64,000 nt of DNA from Alkalihalobacterium sp048323755 (GTDB lineage Bacteria > Bacillota > Bacilli > Bacillales > Bacillaceae_F), in the NCBI RefSeq assembly GCF_048323755.1, contig NZ_JBLWFS010000018.1, positions 1-64,000 of the forward strand, read 5' to 3'. The notes beneath the pieces were generated by a model. It did not search any database. It worked only from the letters and a program-made list of their open reading frames with translations, and was not told where the DNA came from. Made by a program: the position numbers and the translations under genes. Each line of letters opens with the position of its first letter. The first letter of the stretch is position 1. Positions 7,508 through 16,407 of this stretch are shown one piece after another.

Positions 7508-9994
7508 TTACTTTTTCACCAGTTGTCCTCTAGTGACACCAAGCTGGTTCGTTGCACGTAATTCACGCCAAACACTGCTTCCTGAGCGCTTTCCATCTAG
7601 TGCTTCACGATATAAAGATAGAACTTCTTTTACCTTGTCTCCAGTCTCCTCAAGAAACTCGACACGATAATGTGCTATACCTAATTGTAAGAATTGCGGT
7701 AAATATTCTGCTCCAGATTGTTCAATGGCATTGTAGACTGTATTTCTACATCCAATATCAACCCGAACTGGGTGCGAAAAGCCAACACGGTCTTGTAAGG
7801 AGATACGATGTTCCTCACAAGGACGACCACAGTTTGTAAAATCTGTTCCTTCACTTAAAAATGTACAATACACACAGTGTTCTGTATGAAACATTGGTAA
7901 GTGCTGATGAATAACAAGCTCCATTTGATCGGTTGGTGCCACTTCAAGCATATCGACCATTTGCTGAACATTTAAATCGTAAGAAGGCGTCACACGTTCT
8001 AGCCCACGACTTAAGAATAATTCAGCAGCCTTATGATTGGCGATATTAAGTGAGAAATCACCAAACAATGGTAAATCTAAATTTTGAGAAGTATAATATT
8101 GCACGGCACCTAAGCTACGAACAAGAATAGCATCTGGTTTGGCCTTTAAAATTCCATTTAAAATACCATTTTCTCCAGGCATATGAATACGAGGTGTTGC
8201 TAACGCGATTGGTTTATTATATTTTCTTGCTACTTCAACTGCAGCCGGATAATCTGTCGTAAACTCAAAATCAGCGTAAACGAAATGGACATCCGTCTGA
8301 CAAGCTGCTTCCACTTGTTCCATCGAACGGCAAAGAGCAATCAACTCACTACTCGACACTTTTTGGTCGCGTTCTTTTTTCGCAGAGACCACTGTTGACT
8401 CTTCGGTTACTTTGTATTGGCGTGGTTTTTCTCGAAGTTCAAGTAGTTGCTCAGCTGCGACACGACGCATGCGATTAAGCTCTTTTACCGGAACAATTAA
8501 GTCCCCTTCTAATTGAAGTTCTAGATGTGTTAATTCAAAAACCGTCCCGCCTAAACGACCCCATTGTTCCACTAAATATTCTTTCGTTAGTGGTCTTTTC
8601 ATCGCCTTTTCTAGTTCCATTTCAGAATGAACAACGACAGAATTTCCGTTAACTACATCAGTCCATTTTGCGACAAGAGGTTTTCCTTCTGCACCGCTTG
8701 TTCCAATTCGAACTGGAAATAATTTAAACGTAATTTCACCTTCAAATGTTTTACGTAAGCGATTTTCAAGCTCTTGGTCACTCGTTTTCCAAATTTTATC
8801 GCCAACTTTAACTTTTGTTAAATTCACATCATGACGTCCTGGAACAATTTCAATTAAACCAGATGGAATTTCACCCGGCACTTTTTCTCCACGTTTTCGA
8901 AGGTCATAGACACGTCCGCCTTCTTCTTTTTCTTCCGGTCGACCTGCATCAAATACAATTCCATCGCCGCGCTTTAACGGAGCTTCAATGTCACAGAGCA
9001 CCGCATCCTTTAACACTTTTTTAACCGTACCTAAATAAACACCCCGTTTTTTCGGGAACGTTCCATCAAGAAGTTTTTTATGATTTGTTCCACCTAGGAA
9101 TCCGTGTGTAAACCCACGACTAAAACTCTGTTCTAGTTCACGAATATCTTCTACTGACGGGCGGTAATCTGACCCTGCCATATATTCATCAATGGCTTTA
9201 CGGTATTTACTAACAACGTTAGCAACATACTCAGGAGACTTTAAACGTCCTTCAATTTTAAAAGAAGAAACTCCAGCCTCGATTAGCTCTGGTACGAGAT
9301 CAATGGCAGCAAGATCTTTCGGAGATAGAACGTAAGCGATATTGCCCATTTCTTTTCTTTCCCCATCAACCATTAGATCATATGGTAAACGACAGGCTTG
9401 AGCACATTCGCCGCGGTTGGCTGAACGACCTCCCCACATTTCTGAAGTTAAACATTGTCCAGAATACGAAACACAAAGCGCACCGTGAACAAAAACTTCT
9501 AGTGGTGTTTCGGTCTTATTGGAAATCGATTTAATCTGTTTTAGATTATTTTCACGTCCCAGTACGACCACTTCAATGTCATAAGGCGCTAAAAACTCAA
9601 CAGCCTCTGCAGAAGTTACAGTCATTTGAGTAGAGCCATGGATCGGAAAGTCAGGTGACATTTCTCGGATCATATGCATAAGACCCATATCTTGGACAAT
9701 TAATGCATCAACACCTGCTTCGATACAGGCGGTAACTAGTTGTTTTGCATCATTTAACTCGTTTTCAAACACTAAAATGTTAAAAGTTACATAACCGCGT
9801 ACATTATATTTGTGTAAGTACGCCATAATATGAGGGAGTTCTTCCATTTGGAAATTATCCGCTCGAACTCTGGCGTTATATTTCCCAATACCAAAAAAAA
9901 CAGCATCTGCTCCGTTGGCAACAGCTGCACGTAAACAATCCCAATTTCCGACAGGTGCTAATAATTCAACGCTTTTTTTTAAAAAAGGATTCAA
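7508..9994 (-). CDS. Peptidase U32 family protein, RlhA-like
   Basis: Large U32 protein (828 aa) with the N-terminal U32 barrel, a DUF3656-like middle and a second U32-like C-terminal part, the layout of E. coli RlhA, which hydroxylates C2501 of 23S rRNA. Four Cys in C-x6-C...C-x3-C (174, 181, 197, 201) match the iron-sulfur cluster ligands of U32 proteins, and the C-terminal part carries more Cys (CVYC, CGRPC). By homology an RNA hydroxylation role is more likely than proteolysis. The start is TTG 9994, with AAAGGATGAT upstream; no other start has a site. It is monocistronic with its own terminator. Confidence 0.85.
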   Translation of the reverse strand: MNPFLKKSVELLAPVGNWDCLRAAVANGADAVFFGIGKYNARVRADNFQMEELPHIMAYLHKYNVRGYVTFNILVFENELNDAKQLVTACIEAGVDALIVQDMGLMHMIREMSPDFPIHGSTQMTVTSAEAVEFLAPYDIEVVVLGRENNLKQIKSISNKTETPLEVFVHGALCVSYSGQCLTSEMWGGRSANRGECAQACRLPYDLMVDGERKEMGNIAYVLSPKDLAAIDLVPELIEAGVSSFKIEGRLKSPEYVANVVSKYRKAIDEYMAGSDYRPSVEDIRELEQSFSRGFTHGFLGGTNHKKLLDGTFPKKRGVYLGTVKKVLKDAVLCDIEAPLKRGDGIVFDAGRPEEKEEGGRVYDLRKRGEKVPGEIPSGLIEIVPGRHDVNLTKVKVGDKIWKTSDQELENRLRKTFEGEITFKLFPVRIGTSGAEGKPLVAKWTDVVNGNSVVVHSEMELEKAMKRPLTKEYLVEQWGRLGGTVFELTHLELQLEGDLIVPVKELNRMRRVAAEQLLELREKPRQYKVTEESTVVSAKKERDQKVSSSELIALCRSMEQVEAACQTDVHFVYADFEFTTDYPAAVEVARKYNKPIALATPRIHMPGENGILNGILKAKPDAILVRSLGAVQYYTSQNLDLPLFGDFSLNIANHKAAELFLSRGLERVTPSYDLNVQQMVDMLEVAPTDQMELVIHQHLPMFHTEHCVYCTFLSEGTDFTNCGRPCEEHRISLQDRVGFSHPVRVDIGCRNTVYNAIEQSGAEYLPQFLQLGIAHYRVEFLEETGDKVKEVLSLYREALDGKRSGSSVWRELRATNQLGVTRGQLVKK

Positions 9995-10174
9995 GAGTGA
10001 ATCATCCTTTCGTTTTTAAGACAAATTTTATTTAAAAAACTTTTAACCATAAGTGAGGCAAAGTTACATGCTTTTCATTAACTTTATATCTCTAGAATAT
10101 TTAAACTTCATAAAGATTGTAAACAAGCCTTTTCTATTTTAAACGATAATCTGCATCTCTGTAAGCTTTTTTAT

Positions 10175-10450
10175 TTATCTAACAATTTCGACATGTAATA
10201 TTCGTCCACATTGGTTTCGATTTGCGGTTCCACCTTTTGCTAAGATATGTCCAATCAGACTTCCGTTATTTTCTGCTACTAGTATGGTCGAATTTTCTTA
10301 CTTTAAAAACATTTCAATCATTTTTTCGATATGCTCTTTTGACGTATTTCTTTCGTCCGGTTCTAATAATAAAAAATCTGTTTCTTCTTCTATTTTTTTC
10401 AAAAGGGTCCCGTATCTAACTGCATCATTAAGCGCTATCGTCCGTATCAT
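10175..10450 (-). pseudogene. Broken GNAT acetyltransferase gene
   Basis: Reading from ATG 10450 (with GGAGGAG upstream), the frame gives a GNAT N-terminus including EETDFLLLEPDER. It then meets TAA after 50 codons and continues in the same frame with ENSTILVAENNGSLIGH and a second TAA after 91 codons. The acetyl-CoA binding motif A (RxxGxG) and the C-terminal third are missing. The combination of one internal stop and a 3' deletion marks it as a decayed gene. No plus-strand gene is supported here. Confidence 0.8.
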
Positions 10451-10530
10451 CAGCTCCTCCTCACTTATAGTTATTTCATTGACATTTGTACATACTAACG
10501 GTATTGAAAAAGATTTAAGGAGTGGTTATC

Positions 10531-10905
10531 ATTTTTAAACATTTAAACCCCATCCTCATAAAAATGGCTATGACAATCATTGTACTCGTCCTTGTCATGT
10601 CCGTCGCCTATAACTACCCGCTTTGGACCCCGATTGGAATTGGGATATTGGTTGCAGCGGTTAGTTATTCTGTTGGTGATTTGTATATCTTAAAGATCTC
10701 AAACAACGTGATCGCTTCCTTGGCAGATCTCTTTATAGCCACTTGGTTAATTTGGATCATTGGACCTCTCTTCCAAGGCTTAGGAATTCCATTTTTCGTT
10801 GCTTTTATATCCGCCCTGCTCATTACAGGTGGAGAATGGTTTTTTCATAAGTACATGGTTAATTACAGAAAAAATATCCACCACAACCCTAAATATCCAA
10901 ATTAA
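10531..10905 (+). CDS. DUF2512 (YndM-like) integral membrane protein, probable ATT start
   Basis: A small membrane protein with four predicted spans (TIIVLVLVMSVAY, IGIGILVAAVSY, IASLADLFIATWLIW, PFFVAFISALLI) and the GEWFFHKYM tail seen in DUF2512 proteins. Function is unknown. The start needs care. AAGGAG (10517-10522) overlaps the only upstream GTG (10522), which is therefore unlikely. An ATT codon at 10531 sits at an ideal 8-nt spacing and gives FKHLNPILIK, matching where family members begin. The first ATG (10564) has no ribosome site. The product is 124 aa, followed by a hairpin terminator. Confidence 0.78.
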   Translation: MFKHLNPILIKMAMTIIVLVLVMSVAYNYPLWTPIGIGILVAAVSYSVGDLYILKISNNVIASLADLFIATWLIWIIGPLFQGLGIPFFVAFISALLITGGEWFFHKYMVNYRKNIHHNPKYPN

Positions 10906-10935
10906 TGTTAAGAACACACAACAGTGCACTATATT

Positions 10936-10969
10936 AGGCATGGAGAACCCTTCTCCATGCCTGTTCTTT
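10936..10969 (+). terminator. Hairpin terminator after the DUF2512 gene
   Basis: A perfect 12-bp stem (10936-10947 with 10951-10962) and a CCC loop, followed by a broken T-tract (GTTCTTTA). Confidence 0.7.
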
Positions 10970-11105
10970 ACTTCTTTTTCATGCACAGACTACCCTGTTT
11001 ACTATTTTTTCAAGTATCTACTCTAGTAAATTTTTTTATAAAATAGAAGTATAAATTACTAGATTTGCTCATAGTCTAGAACAAACCATTTTAGGAGGTA
11101 GTCAA

Positions 11106-11213
11106 ATGATTACAAAATGGAAAGGTCTAGATCTTCAAGAAAAGAGTCTAGTTATTGGAATGTCTCTATCTGTAGCCTTTTTTCTGTTAATGAGCGCAGT
11201 TAAGTATATGTAA
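11106..11213 (+). CDS. Short membrane protein, 35 aa
   Basis: An ATG lies 7 nt after a full AGGAGG and opens a 35-codon frame. It starts MITKWKGLDLQEKSLVIGM and continues into one hydrophobic segment (about residues 15-30) ending SAVKYM. The strong ribosome site, amphipathic N-terminus and single transmembrane helix support a real small membrane protein. No homologue is recognised. It stands alone between the DUF2512 terminator and a palindromic repeat. Confidence 0.6.
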   Translation: MITKWKGLDLQEKSLVIGMSLSVAFFLLMSAVKYM

Positions 11214-11255
11214 CCTCTCTTACATAAAAGAGCACTATCTTCCCATGACGAAAGA

Positions 11256-11294
11256 CACCTTTAACACAATAAAGCATTAAAGGTGCCTGGCACC
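11256..11294. repeat. GGTGCCTGGCACC palindrome with 9-bp stem
   Basis: CACCTTTAA (11256-11264) pairs with TTAAAGGTG (11277-11285), overlapping the 13-nt palindrome GGTGCCTGGCACC (11282-11294). A related copy forms the terminator at 15934-15973. It lies at the 3' ends of a plus and a minus gene and may terminate both. Confidence 0.6.
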
Positions 11295-11300
11295 ATATTT

Positions 11301-11657
11301 TTAAATTTGGTTGAAAAATTGTTGAATGTACCGATAGCTTTGTCCGAGATCGCCTAGTGAGCCTTGTTTCGAACAGAGAATATCAATTGCACTTTTAACT
11401 GGGTCTATTTTAAACACTGTAATTATCATTAGATAAGGTGTACCTTTTTTCTTTTCTACGATAATTTCACCACGCTCCAAATCGACTTTCTTTATGTCCC
11501 AATCGGAAAACTTTTGATTGATCGTTGTTGTAACATGTTCGATCATTGCTCGCTGATTTTTACTGAAATATCGTGTTTTTAATTCCGGAACTTTAGGTTG
11601 TTCACTCGTTTCTTCTGAACTTCTCCAGATCCCAGTTATCGTTCTCATTAAGCTCAT
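11301..11657 (-). CDS. Hypothetical soluble protein, 118 aa
   Basis: Not recognised. A small soluble alpha/beta protein with a basic middle (KNQRAMIEHVTTTINQKF) and an alternating hydrophobic stretch (PYLMIITVFKI) suggesting a beta-sheet core. A GTG at 11684 is in frame, but GAGGAGGG lies inside that extension, and the ATG at 11657 follows it at a 9-nt spacing, so 118 aa is preferred. There are no Cys clusters, membrane span or export signal. The neighbours give no functional hint. Confidence 0.65.
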   Translation of the reverse strand: MSLMRTITGIWRSSEETSEQPKVPELKTRYFSKNQRAMIEHVTTTINQKFSDWDIKKVDLERGEIIVEKKKGTPYLMIITVFKIDPVKSAIDILCSKQGSLGDLGQSYRYIQQFFNQI

Positions 11658-11738
11658 GTATTGAGTCCCTCCTCTAGGTGCCACTATTGTTCCATTATTG
11701 CTACTTTCATAAGCTTTTATAGCATATCATTTTTTTTC

Positions 11739-12650
11739 TCACGTTTCACCTGTCGTCCCATTTACTTTTTTAAAATAAAACCTTACAAGTTCAGGTAAAT
11801 AATCGTCTACACTTCTAAAGGTAAAGCCTAACTGTTCTGCCTTTTTAGAGCATAGCGAGTACGAGTCAGGTAAAGCATATGGTGACATCGTTTGCTCATT
11901 CTTCTTATCGGTATAAATTGCCTTGTTACCGCCAATGTCTTCTATTTGTTTCATAAGGTCTCTAAATGATAGATCATCCGGTGCAGAACCGTTAATCGGA
12001 CCTTCAAACGAACTGAGCCCTAATTCAAACAAAAAGTTAGCAGCTTCATCAGAAGTGATGAAATCCAGGATGTTATCAAGGTTGGGAATATGAAGGGGTT
12101 CTCCTTTAACTACTTTTTCAACATGAAACTTTAAGCGTTCCGTATAATCATCTTTTCCAACAACAATTGGCAACCTGACAGCAACGACAGGAAAGCTTGC
12201 TTTTTGAAAATAAACAGCTTCAGCCACACGTTTCGCTTCCTGATAACCAAAAATACCTTTGTATTCTCGTCTTCCTTTCAGCTCAAAAGTGGAATACGTA
12301 TACGGATCAAAATCACCCTCAATTTTATTGACACCAAAATCATATACCGCCCCACTCGATGTAAAAACTAGTTTAGAAATCTTGCCATTTAAAATATCGC
12401 AAATATCTAATGCCTCTTGTGGAGAATAACAACTTTGATCATAGACGATATCAAATGATCGAGTAGATAGAGCCTCCTCTAATGTATTTTTATCTTCACG
12501 ATCAACGATTAAACGTTCCACACGGTCACCAAAGTCATCACTCGCCTGTCCCCTCGTTGCAATCGTTACAGCTACTCCTTCTTTTAATAAGCGTTCAACT
12601 ACCTTTTTTCCAAAAAACATCGTTCCACCCAGTACTAGTGCTGTTTTCAT
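11739..12650 (-). CDS. NAD(P)-dependent epimerase/dehydratase family protein
   Basis: An extended short-chain dehydrogenase. It opens with KTALVLGGTMFFGKKVVERL, the Rossmann GGTxFxG nucleotide-binding loop, and has GYQEAKR, which fits the YxxxK catalytic pair. The substrate is probably a nucleotide sugar or related compound, but this cannot be read from the sequence. At 303 aa it has the usual length. AAAGGAAGG precedes the ATG. It is divergent from the GNAT gene at 12782 and monocistronic. Confidence 0.82.
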   Translation of the reverse strand: MKTALVLGGTMFFGKKVVERLLKEGVAVTIATRGQASDDFGDRVERLIVDREDKNTLEEALSTRSFDIVYDQSCYSPQEALDICDILNGKISKLVFTSSGAVYDFGVNKIEGDFDPYTYSTFELKGRREYKGIFGYQEAKRVAEAVYFQKASFPVVAVRLPIVVGKDDYTERLKFHVEKVVKGEPLHIPNLDNILDFITSDEAANFLFELGLSSFEGPINGSAPDDLSFRDLMKQIEDIGGNKAIYTDKKNEQTMSPYALPDSYSLCSKKAEQLGFTFRSVDDYLPELVRFYFKKVNGTTGET

Positions 12651-12781
12651 ACTTTGCCTTCCTTTCAGTTAGATTTGTCTGTTCTTATGTAAAATGACAA
12701 ACAGATTGCTAAATTTTCGTTCACCCGAAAAGCTAGAAATATGATATCTTAAAAATAACTAGATTTAAAAAGAAAGGGTGC

Positions 12782-13288
12782 ATGGTTGTGATTAAAATCG
12801 TAACAACTCGATTAGCTGCTGATACAGACTTAGATGTAATAAGAATTATTTATAACCAGGGAATTGAAGATCGAAATGCTACTTTAGAAACAGAAACAAA
12901 AGACCATGCATATATGCAAGAATGGTTTGCTAACCATCAAGGACGATATGGCGTCATTGTCGCAGAGATTGAGGGAATGATTGCCGGGTGGGCTTCTCTT
13001 AATCAATATTCCCCTCGCGCTGCTTATGATGGAGTGGCTAGTTTATCCATATACATTCATAGAGATTTTCGTGGAAAAGGCGTTGGCAACCATCTCTTGC
13101 AAGCGATCGAACAACTCGCGGTAGAAAATGATTTTTATAAAATTGTTCTTTTTACATTTCCTCAGAATGAGATGGCACAATCTCTTTACCGGAAAAATGG
13201 CTATCGTGAAGTAGGTATCTTTCATAACCAGGGCAAATTGGACGGAACATTCATTGATATTATGGCAATGGAAAAATGCTTTGTTTAA
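12782..13288 (+). CDS. GNAT acetyltransferase, phosphinothricin/ArsN1-like
   Basis: A cytoplasmic N-acetyltransferase. The N-terminus (IYNQGIEDRNATLETE) and middle (VAEIEGMIAGWASLNQYSPR) match the phosphinothricin acetyltransferase family, which also includes arsinothricin and methionine-sulfoximine acetylating enzymes. Motif A RDFRGKGVGNHLL (R-x-x-G-x-G) binds acetyl-CoA. The true substrate is unknown. The start is uncertain between ATG 12782 and GTG 12788; AAAGGGTG lies just upstream of both. It is 168 aa and followed by a bidirectional terminator. Confidence 0.85.
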   Translation: MVVIKIVTTRLAADTDLDVIRIIYNQGIEDRNATLETETKDHAYMQEWFANHQGRYGVIVAEIEGMIAGWASLNQYSPRAAYDGVASLSIYIHRDFRGKGVGNHLLQAIEQLAVENDFYKIVLFTFPQNEMAQSLYRKNGYREVGIFHNQGKLDGTFIDIMAMEKCFV

Positions 13289-13294
13289 TAAAGT

Positions 13295-13327
13295 AAAACG
13301 GCACTCTAGGAAGGTGCCGTTTTTTAT
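13295..13327. terminator. Bidirectional terminator
   Basis: A 10-bp perfect stem AAAACGGCAC/GTGCCGTTTT (13295-13304 with 13314-13323) with T-runs both ways, between the convergent GNAT and Nudix genes. Confidence 0.85.
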
Positions 13328-13343
13328 AATTCTACATTCAACA

Positions 13344-13751
13344 TCACTGAATTATCTTTTGTTGTAACCAATCAACTGTCGGAATATCAGCTGGCGCCCA
13401 GTTTAATTGGTGAAGGCATTCTATAGGCACCCATCTTAACTCAGCGTGTTCCATTGGTTTAGGCGTACCCTCAATAATCTTTGCTAAGTAAGTGTGTAAA
13501 TGAACGATCACGGAGTCGGTTTGATGATGTGTATCCGTAATCTTTTCTACTACTTCAATCTGACAACCCAGTTCTTCATCAATTTCTCGAATTAACGCTT
13601 CTTCCATGTTCTCGCCCTTTTCTATTTTCCCGCCTGGAAACTCCCAATGATTGGGCATCGACATCGTCTCAGATCGTAATGCACAAAGAATTTGTTTGTT
13701 TTCATTCACCATAACGGCTCCTACTACTTCAATCGTTTTCAATTGGATCAC
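13344..13751 (-). CDS. Nudix hydrolase, MutT/8-oxo-dGTP diphosphatase-like
   Basis: Predicted to hydrolyse nucleoside triphosphates, possibly oxidised ones, in the cytoplasm. The Nudix box is complete: GGKIEKGENMEEALIREIDE then ELG, which satisfies Gx5Ex7REUxEExGU. It is preceded by NHWEFPGGK, typical of MutT-type pyrophosphohydrolases, and the length of 135 aa fits. Its start overlaps the last 4 nt of the upstream synthetase gene (ATGA), so the two are probably translationally coupled, though a functional link is not obvious. Confidence 0.85.
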   Translation of the reverse strand: MIQLKTIEVVGAVMVNENKQILCALRSETMSMPNHWEFPGGKIEKGENMEEALIREIDEELGCQIEVVEKITDTHHQTDSVIVHLHTYLAKIIEGTPKPMEHAELRWVPIECLHQLNWAPADIPTVDWLQQKIIQ

Positions 13752-15817
13752 TCACTTTTAGCTATTCGTTCTAGTGTGACGTAGTCTGTCTTCCCACTAC
13801 CCAAAAGAGGAATTTCTTCAACTTGCTTTACTTCAGCTGGAATTAATAGGGCTGAATGTTTATGAGCTTTTACATATCGCTTTAGTTCACGCATATTAAA
13901 TTCTTCTTTATTCGTAAACAATACGATCTTTTCACCCTTACGTTTATCTGGAATACTGACAGCAGCAAACCCGATGTCATCAAAACATTGGGCAACGATT
14001 TCTTCAACGAGATTTAATGAAACCATTTCACCACCGATTTTTGCAAAACGTTTTAATCGTGATTTGATCGTAATGTAGCCGTAATCATCGATTTCAACGA
14101 CATCTCCCGTATCATACCAATCATTAAGTGGAATAAACCCTTTACCGTGGATTAAATATCCTTTCATTAAGTTCGGTCCTTTGATTAACAAGCTCCCACC
14201 TTTTTCGATCCCTTCAACCTTTTGAAGTTTATATTGAACGCCAGGGATCATTTTTCCTACCGACTGTTCTTTTGCGTGCATTGGCGTATTTACTGCTAAC
14301 AGAGGTGCAGCTTCTGTTGCACCATACCCTTCTAATATCCGAATTCCAAATTTTTGTTGAAACAGCTCTTTAATTTCTTCTTTAACACTTTCCGCACCTG
14401 CGATGACATAACGAACAGTATGAAAATCAAATGGATGACCGTTTTTACCATATCCATTTAAAAACGTTGGTGTACTTAAAATAATCGTAATGTCCTCATT
14501 ATAAAGAAGTTCTGGAATAACCTTATATTGAATCGGCGATGGATGTATGACAACAGGAATACCTGATAATAGCGGTAAAAATGTTCCAATTGATAATCCA
14601 AAACTATGAAACATCGGTAACGGGTTTAACATTCGATCGCCGGTATGTAAATCGATAACGGATAACGCTTGGTGTATGTTTGCATAAATATTATCGTGGG
14701 TTAAAATAACACCTTTTGGCTTGTTCTCACTACCAGAAGTAAATAATATAACCTCATTTTTAGCATGAACAGATCGCTGTGAACTTGCGTGATTTTTTAA
14801 GCCGACAATTTTATCTTTTGAATTCAAGCTTTCTTTTACATCTTCAAGATAAATGATCGACAGGCCATTGGCTTTAAATACGTCAATTACCTCATTCAAT
14901 TCTGCTTTTTCAATAAAAACTTTCGATGTTAAGATCGTTTTTACACTTGCTGTCTCACAACAATCAATCAACGTGGAGTGCCCCATCGTAAAGTTTAATA
15001 CCGCTGGTGTAATACCGATTTTAAATAAAGAGAACAAACATACCGCTTGTCCGATGGAGGAAGGCAAGAAAACCCCGACTCTTTCTTCATCTAATATTGT
15101 TTCCAGTTTGGAACTTAATACTTGAACTCCTAGCAAAAACTTTTTGTAGGTTAGTGCATTCGTAGGGTCCTTAATCATAATTTTGTTTTGATCGTGAACT
15201 TTTGATGCTTCAAGAAGTTCATTAAATAAATTAACATTATACTTATACATTGATTTTGCATATAGTTCGGTCATCTTTTGATAAATGATAGATGTTGCCA
15301 GCTGCTTTTCATTGACACCAGGCTTCTTCTCAATATTAATTTGGAACGGTTCTCCAATATGTATCGAGGCATCTTTTTCTGAAAATGGATTGAGCGACGT
15401 AAAATTAATTAGTGCGTTCTTTGTGTCATTCGTTTGAATGATAACCGGATAAATTGTCGCTTCTGTGCGATTGGCGATAAATGCAATTTCTTCATAAATC
15501 TTCATGAGATTACCCGTTCGCGAAATCCGGATCTCTGGAAATACAAGTACAGGCTCTTCTGACTCTATAATTGAGATCGCCTTTTTTAACACATCAGGCG
15601 TTACCTCTTCAAAGTATGTAACTTTTCGTCCGACCAAGTTCTTTTCATTCAGTTCATATTCTTCTTTATTAAAAATGAAAAAATGTACGTGTAACGGTAG
15701 TTCCCGATGCAAATAAACTACGTCGTTTTTTGATACATGGTTTGACATGTATATGACTCGATTTGTTTTCGGTTTCTCTATCTTTTTCTCTGTTTTCTTT
15801 TTAAATAATCCAAACAA
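13748..15817 (-). CDS. Aas-like acyltransferase/acyl-AMP synthetase fusion
   Basis: A two-domain protein resembling E. coli Aas (lysophospholipid acyltransferase plus acyl-ACP synthetase). The N-terminal ~190 residues are PlsC-like with HX4D (His27-Asp32 in NHVSKND), but the FPEGR motif reads FPEIR. The remaining ~490 residues are an AMP-forming ligase with ILFTSGSENKPKGVILTH, GYGATEAAP and YDTGD. There are no clear membrane spans. Start: GGAGG precedes TTG 15817 by 7 nt, whereas the TTG at 15841 has no site; the product is 689 aa. It may recycle lysophospholipids or activate fatty acids. It is coupled to the downstream Nudix gene. Confidence 0.82.
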   Translation of the reverse strand: MFGLFKKKTEKKIEKPKTNRVIYMSNHVSKNDVVYLHRELPLHVHFFIFNKEEYELNEKNLVGRKVTYFEEVTPDVLKKAISIIESEEPVLVFPEIRISRTGNLMKIYEEIAFIANRTEATIYPVIIQTNDTKNALINFTSLNPFSEKDASIHIGEPFQINIEKKPGVNEKQLATSIIYQKMTELYAKSMYKYNVNLFNELLEASKVHDQNKIMIKDPTNALTYKKFLLGVQVLSSKLETILDEERVGVFLPSSIGQAVCLFSLFKIGITPAVLNFTMGHSTLIDCCETASVKTILTSKVFIEKAELNEVIDVFKANGLSIIYLEDVKESLNSKDKIVGLKNHASSQRSVHAKNEVILFTSGSENKPKGVILTHDNIYANIHQALSVIDLHTGDRMLNPLPMFHSFGLSIGTFLPLLSGIPVVIHPSPIQYKVIPELLYNEDITIILSTPTFLNGYGKNGHPFDFHTVRYVIAGAESVKEEIKELFQQKFGIRILEGYGATEAAPLLAVNTPMHAKEQSVGKMIPGVQYKLQKVEGIEKGGSLLIKGPNLMKGYLIHGKGFIPLNDWYDTGDVVEIDDYGYITIKSRLKRFAKIGGEMVSLNLVEEIVAQCFDDIGFAAVSIPDKRKGEKIVLFTNKEEFNMRELKRYVKAHKHSALLIPAEVKQVEEIPLLGSGKTDYVTLERIAKSE

Positions 15818-15922
15818 TGGAAATCCTCCAGTCTTGTCCAACCTTATGTTATTTTTTAGTTATATCCATTATAGTATTTTACAGGTAAATTGAAAAATGT
15901 CACACTGTTAAAACAATTACAA

Positions 15923-15973
15923 AGTAAAAAAATGGTACCTGGCACCTTTAGTTCACTAAAGGTGCCAGGTACC
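15923..15973 (-). terminator. Terminator built from an 18-bp perfect palindrome
   Basis: A perfect 18-bp inverted repeat (15934-15951 with 15956-15973), containing GGTACCTGGCACC, with a 4-nt loop and eight Ts on the minus strand. It ends the 79-aa gene at 16033 and shares the GGTGCC palindrome seen at 11282-11294. Confidence 0.8.
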
Positions 15974-16032
15974 ACTACTGCGTTAAAGCATCAAAGCATC
16001 GTGACTTACATAATGGCTAAAACCATTTTACT

Positions 16033-16272
16033 CTACATGAACGCATTATTATTTTGCTGGTTGATATATAGGAAAAGTGAAAAATACGTTTTAAGTTCTT
16101 TGATCGACAAGTAATCATAGTCTTCAAACGAAAAGTAACTAAAGAAAGCCTCTACCGCTTCTTCTTCCGCGCTAATCAAAATAGCTTCTTGTCCGATATA
16201 ACTACGAATTTGTTCAAATAACTGGCCGTAACCGTAAAGTTTAAACACATCACCGATTTGCTCTTTTTCCAT
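16033..16272 (-). CDS. Small acidic hypothetical protein, 79 aa
   Basis: Not recognised. A small acidic protein with mixed helical character (AEEEAVEAFFSYFSFEDYDYL) rich in aromatic residues, with no Cys, membrane span or signal. The ATG is preceded by GGAGGG with an 8-nt spacer, and a terminator follows, so it is a credible monocistronic gene. It is divergent from the YpiB gene. Confidence 0.65.
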   Translation of the reverse strand: MEKEQIGDVFKLYGYGQLFEQIRSYIGQEAILISAEEEAVEAFFSYFSFEDYDYLSIKELKTYFSLFLYINQQNNNAFM

Positions 16273-16407
16273 CCTTTATCCCTCCACTACTAGTATGGTA
16301 TGAAGGTCAACCGAATAAACGTGTCACAAAATCTTACAATCAAGTAGTCTTAAAACTTTATTTTTGAGTAAAATTAAATGATCATAGTTTTATCAAGGGG
16401 TTTTTTT

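Noticed and set aside
10222..10538. Two plus-strand frames of 65 and 84 codons
   Set aside because: They are antisense to the GNAT pseudogene, have no ribosome site, and encode Phe/Ser-rich sequence typical of a shadow frame.
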